DNA of 6,709 nt, taken from an uncultured Halioglobus sp. (GTDB taxonomy: Bacteria; Pseudomonadota; Gammaproteobacteria; Pseudomonadales; Halieaceae). The stretch spans positions 1-6,709 of the forward strand of contig CAJQQW010000058.1 in assembly GCA_905480565.1 (NCBI GenBank). Reading direction: 5' to 3'. The notes under the pieces were generated by a model. The model made no database searches. It had not been told where the DNA came from and worked only from the letters and a program-made list of their open reading frames with translations. Shown here piece by piece: positions 5,539 to 6,709 of the stretch; position 1 is the stretch's first letter, and each line of letters opens with the position of its first letter. Made by a program: the position numbers and the translations under genes.

Positions 5539-6702
5539 ATGTCCTGGAATGAACCGGGCGGTGGTGGAAACAAGCCCAAGGATCCTTGGGGTGGCGGCGA
5601 CAATAATGGCCCGCCCGATCTGGACGAGGCATTGAAGAAACTGCAGGAGCGCCTCGGAGGCCTGTTTGGCGGCGGTGGCTCATCGTCCGGGGGCGGCTCT
5701 GGACCTGCTTTTTCGGGCGCTGCCATTGGTATTTTGTTACTGGTTGTGGTCGTGATATGGGCCGCAATGGGTTTATACCAGGTCGACCAGCAGGAGCGCG
5801 GTGTCGTCCTGCGTTTTGGTAAGTACTATGAATTGGTCGGTCCAGGTCTTCACTGGAACCCACCGTTGATCGACGATGTCACCCTGCTGAATGTCACAAA
5901 GGTACGTTCGGTCAGTTTCAGGGAAATTATGCTGACCCAGGACGAGAACATCGTTGAGGTTGCAATGTCTGCACAGTATGTCATCAATGACCCTGTGAAG
6001 TTTGTCCTGAAAGTGCGTGATCCGGAGCGCTCCCTGAGCCACGCTGCCCAGAGTGCTCTGCGTCATGTCGTAGGCGGTATCAGCATGGACATGGTGCTGA
6101 CTGAAGGCCGTGTGCAGATTGCTATCGATGTTGAGGACAGGCTTCAGGAGTATCTTGACCTCTATGAGACCGGTATTTTTGTAGAGAAGGTCACGGTAGA
6201 CGAGGGTAAGCCTCCCACACAGGTGCAGGCCGCATTCGATGATGTGATCAAGGCGAGGGAAGACGAGGAGCGGGTGAAGAACGAGGCTCAGGCTTATGCG
6301 AACGGGGTGGTCCCGGAAGCGCGCGGTGCGGCTCAGCGCCAGATTGAGGAAGCGAACGGATACAAGGAGCAGGTGATTGCTAATGCTCAGGGTGAGGCGG
6401 AGCGCTTCACGCGGCTGTTGCAGGAGTACGAGAAAGCTCCTCAAGTAACCAGGGAGCGTTTGTATCTCGACGCTATACAGACGGTGTACGCCCAGTCGAG
6501 CAAGGTTATGGTAGATGTCGAGGGGGGTAATAATGTTATGTACCTCCCGCTGGACAAGCTGGCGGCGCAGAGCCCGCGACTCAGCGGCGGTGATGGCCAG
6601 CTCAAGGTAGACAGCACCAATATTCGCGAGTTGACCAACGCGGTCACAGAACAATTACGCCGCGATGCCGCGGTAAGTGAACGCCGCAGGGGAGGGCGTT
6701 GA
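5539..6702 (+). CDS. hflK: SPFH/band-7 membrane protein HflK, FtsH protease regulator
   Basis: With HflC it builds a large inner-membrane cage around the AAA+ protease FtsH and restrains its action on membrane proteins and on factors such as phage lambda CII. The protein has 387 residues. The first 60 or so are a Gly/Pro-rich cytoplasmic segment (MSWNEPGGGGNK, DPWGGGDNN, GPPDLDEALKKLQERLGGLFGGGG), typical of HflK and absent from HflC. One transmembrane helix covers about 61-80 (AAIGILLLVVVVIWAAMGLY). The SPFH domain follows from VDQQERGVVLRFGKYYELVGPGLHWNPP, with the expected periplasmic location. A charged coiled-coil region (about 230-300; KAREDEERVKNEAQAYAN, EANGYKEQVIANAQGEAERF) precedes RERLYLDAIQTVY and MYLPLDKLA. 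The tail after about 350 is poorly conserved and ends in basic RRRGGR. hflC begins 2 bases after the stop, as usual for this co-translated pair. Confidence 0.97.
   Translation: MSWNEPGGGGNKPKDPWGGGDNNGPPDLDEALKKLQERLGGLFGGGGSSSGGGSGPAFSGAAIGILLLVVVVIWAAMGLYQVDQQERGVVLRFGKYYELVGPGLHWNPPLIDDVTLLNVTKVRSVSFREIMLTQDENIVEVAMSAQYVINDPVKFVLKVRDPERSLSHAAQSALRHVVGGISMDMVLTEGRVQIAIDVEDRLQEYLDLYETGIFVEKVTVDEGKPPTQVQAAFDDVIKAREDEERVKNEAQAYANGVVPEARGAAQRQIEEANGYKEQVIANAQGEAERFTRLLQEYEKAPQVTRERLYLDAIQTVYAQSSKVMVDVEGGNNVMYLPLDKLAAQSPRLSGGDGQLKVDSTNIRELTNAVTEQLRRDAAVSERRRGGR
6689..6696 (+). promoter_or_regulatory. Ribosome-binding site of hflC
   Basis: GGGGAGGG, with core GGAGG at 6691-6695, lies inside the last codons of hflK and 9 bases before ATG 6705. 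It supports a downstream start and coupled translation of hflK and hflC. Confidence 0.65.
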
Positions 6703-6704
6703 AT

Positions 6705-6709
6705 ATGTC
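6705..6709 (+). CDS. hflC: Start of hflC, cut by the window end
   Basis: ATG at 6705-6707 followed by TC (serine whatever the third base) begins 2 bases after the hflK TGA and is preceded by a good purine-rich ribosome-binding site. Only the first codon is visible. The identity as HflC, the SPFH partner of HflK, rests on the near-universal hflK-hflC gene order, not on protein sequence. Confidence 0.6.

Noticed and set aside
5773..6654. A 293-codon open frame on the minus strand across hflK
   Set aside because: It is antisense to hflK and the peptide resembles no known family. Codon periodicity belongs to the plus strand.

Overview
The window holds a single, co-oriented block of housekeeping genes in the order amiB (5' end missing) - mutL - miaA - hfq - hflX - hflK - hflC (first codon only). 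This is the conserved gammaproteobacterial 'miaA-hfq superoperon' layout. The GC-leaning coding sequence, a short 83-residue Hfq, an amidase ending in a LysM domain, and a MutL that keeps the endonuclease motifs all point away from enterics. They suggest a pseudomonad-like or marine gammaproteobacterium (Pseudomonadales/Cellvibrionales-Halieaceae type). The family is an inference from recalled protein features, not a search result.

Layout: positions 1-861 are the C-terminal two thirds of the septal amidase AmiB. mutL follows after an 11-base gap (873-2714), and miaA after 7 bases (2722-3711), with its ribosome-binding site overlapping the mutL stop. These three look cotranscribed. The first real break is the 157-base miaA-hfq gap (3712-3868), which has an exact TATAAT and two hairpins and probably supplies hfq with its own leader. 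hfq (3869-4120) is followed by a 66-base gap holding an interrupted stem, then hflX with a TTG start (4187-5458). The 80-base hflX-hflK gap holds a strong two-part hairpin just after the hflX stop. hflK (5539-6702) is followed 2 bases later by the hflC start codon at the very end of the window.

How the genes relate: AmiB splits septal peptidoglycan. MutL carries out mismatch repair. MiaA isopentenylates A37 of tRNAs reading UNN codons. Hfq is the sRNA/mRNA chaperone. HflX is a ribosome-splitting GTPase. HflK with HflC forms the SPFH membrane complex that controls the FtsH protease. They share a locus and transcripts more than a pathway, although miaA, hfq and hflX all bear on RNA and translation.

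I found no previously undescribed system: every long reading frame is accounted for by a well-known family. The items worth a second look are small. They are RNA structures in the three intergenic gaps, the MutH-independent-type MutL, a short deletion in MiaA, an in-phase slippery A-run in amiB, and matching leader motifs before hfq and hflK.
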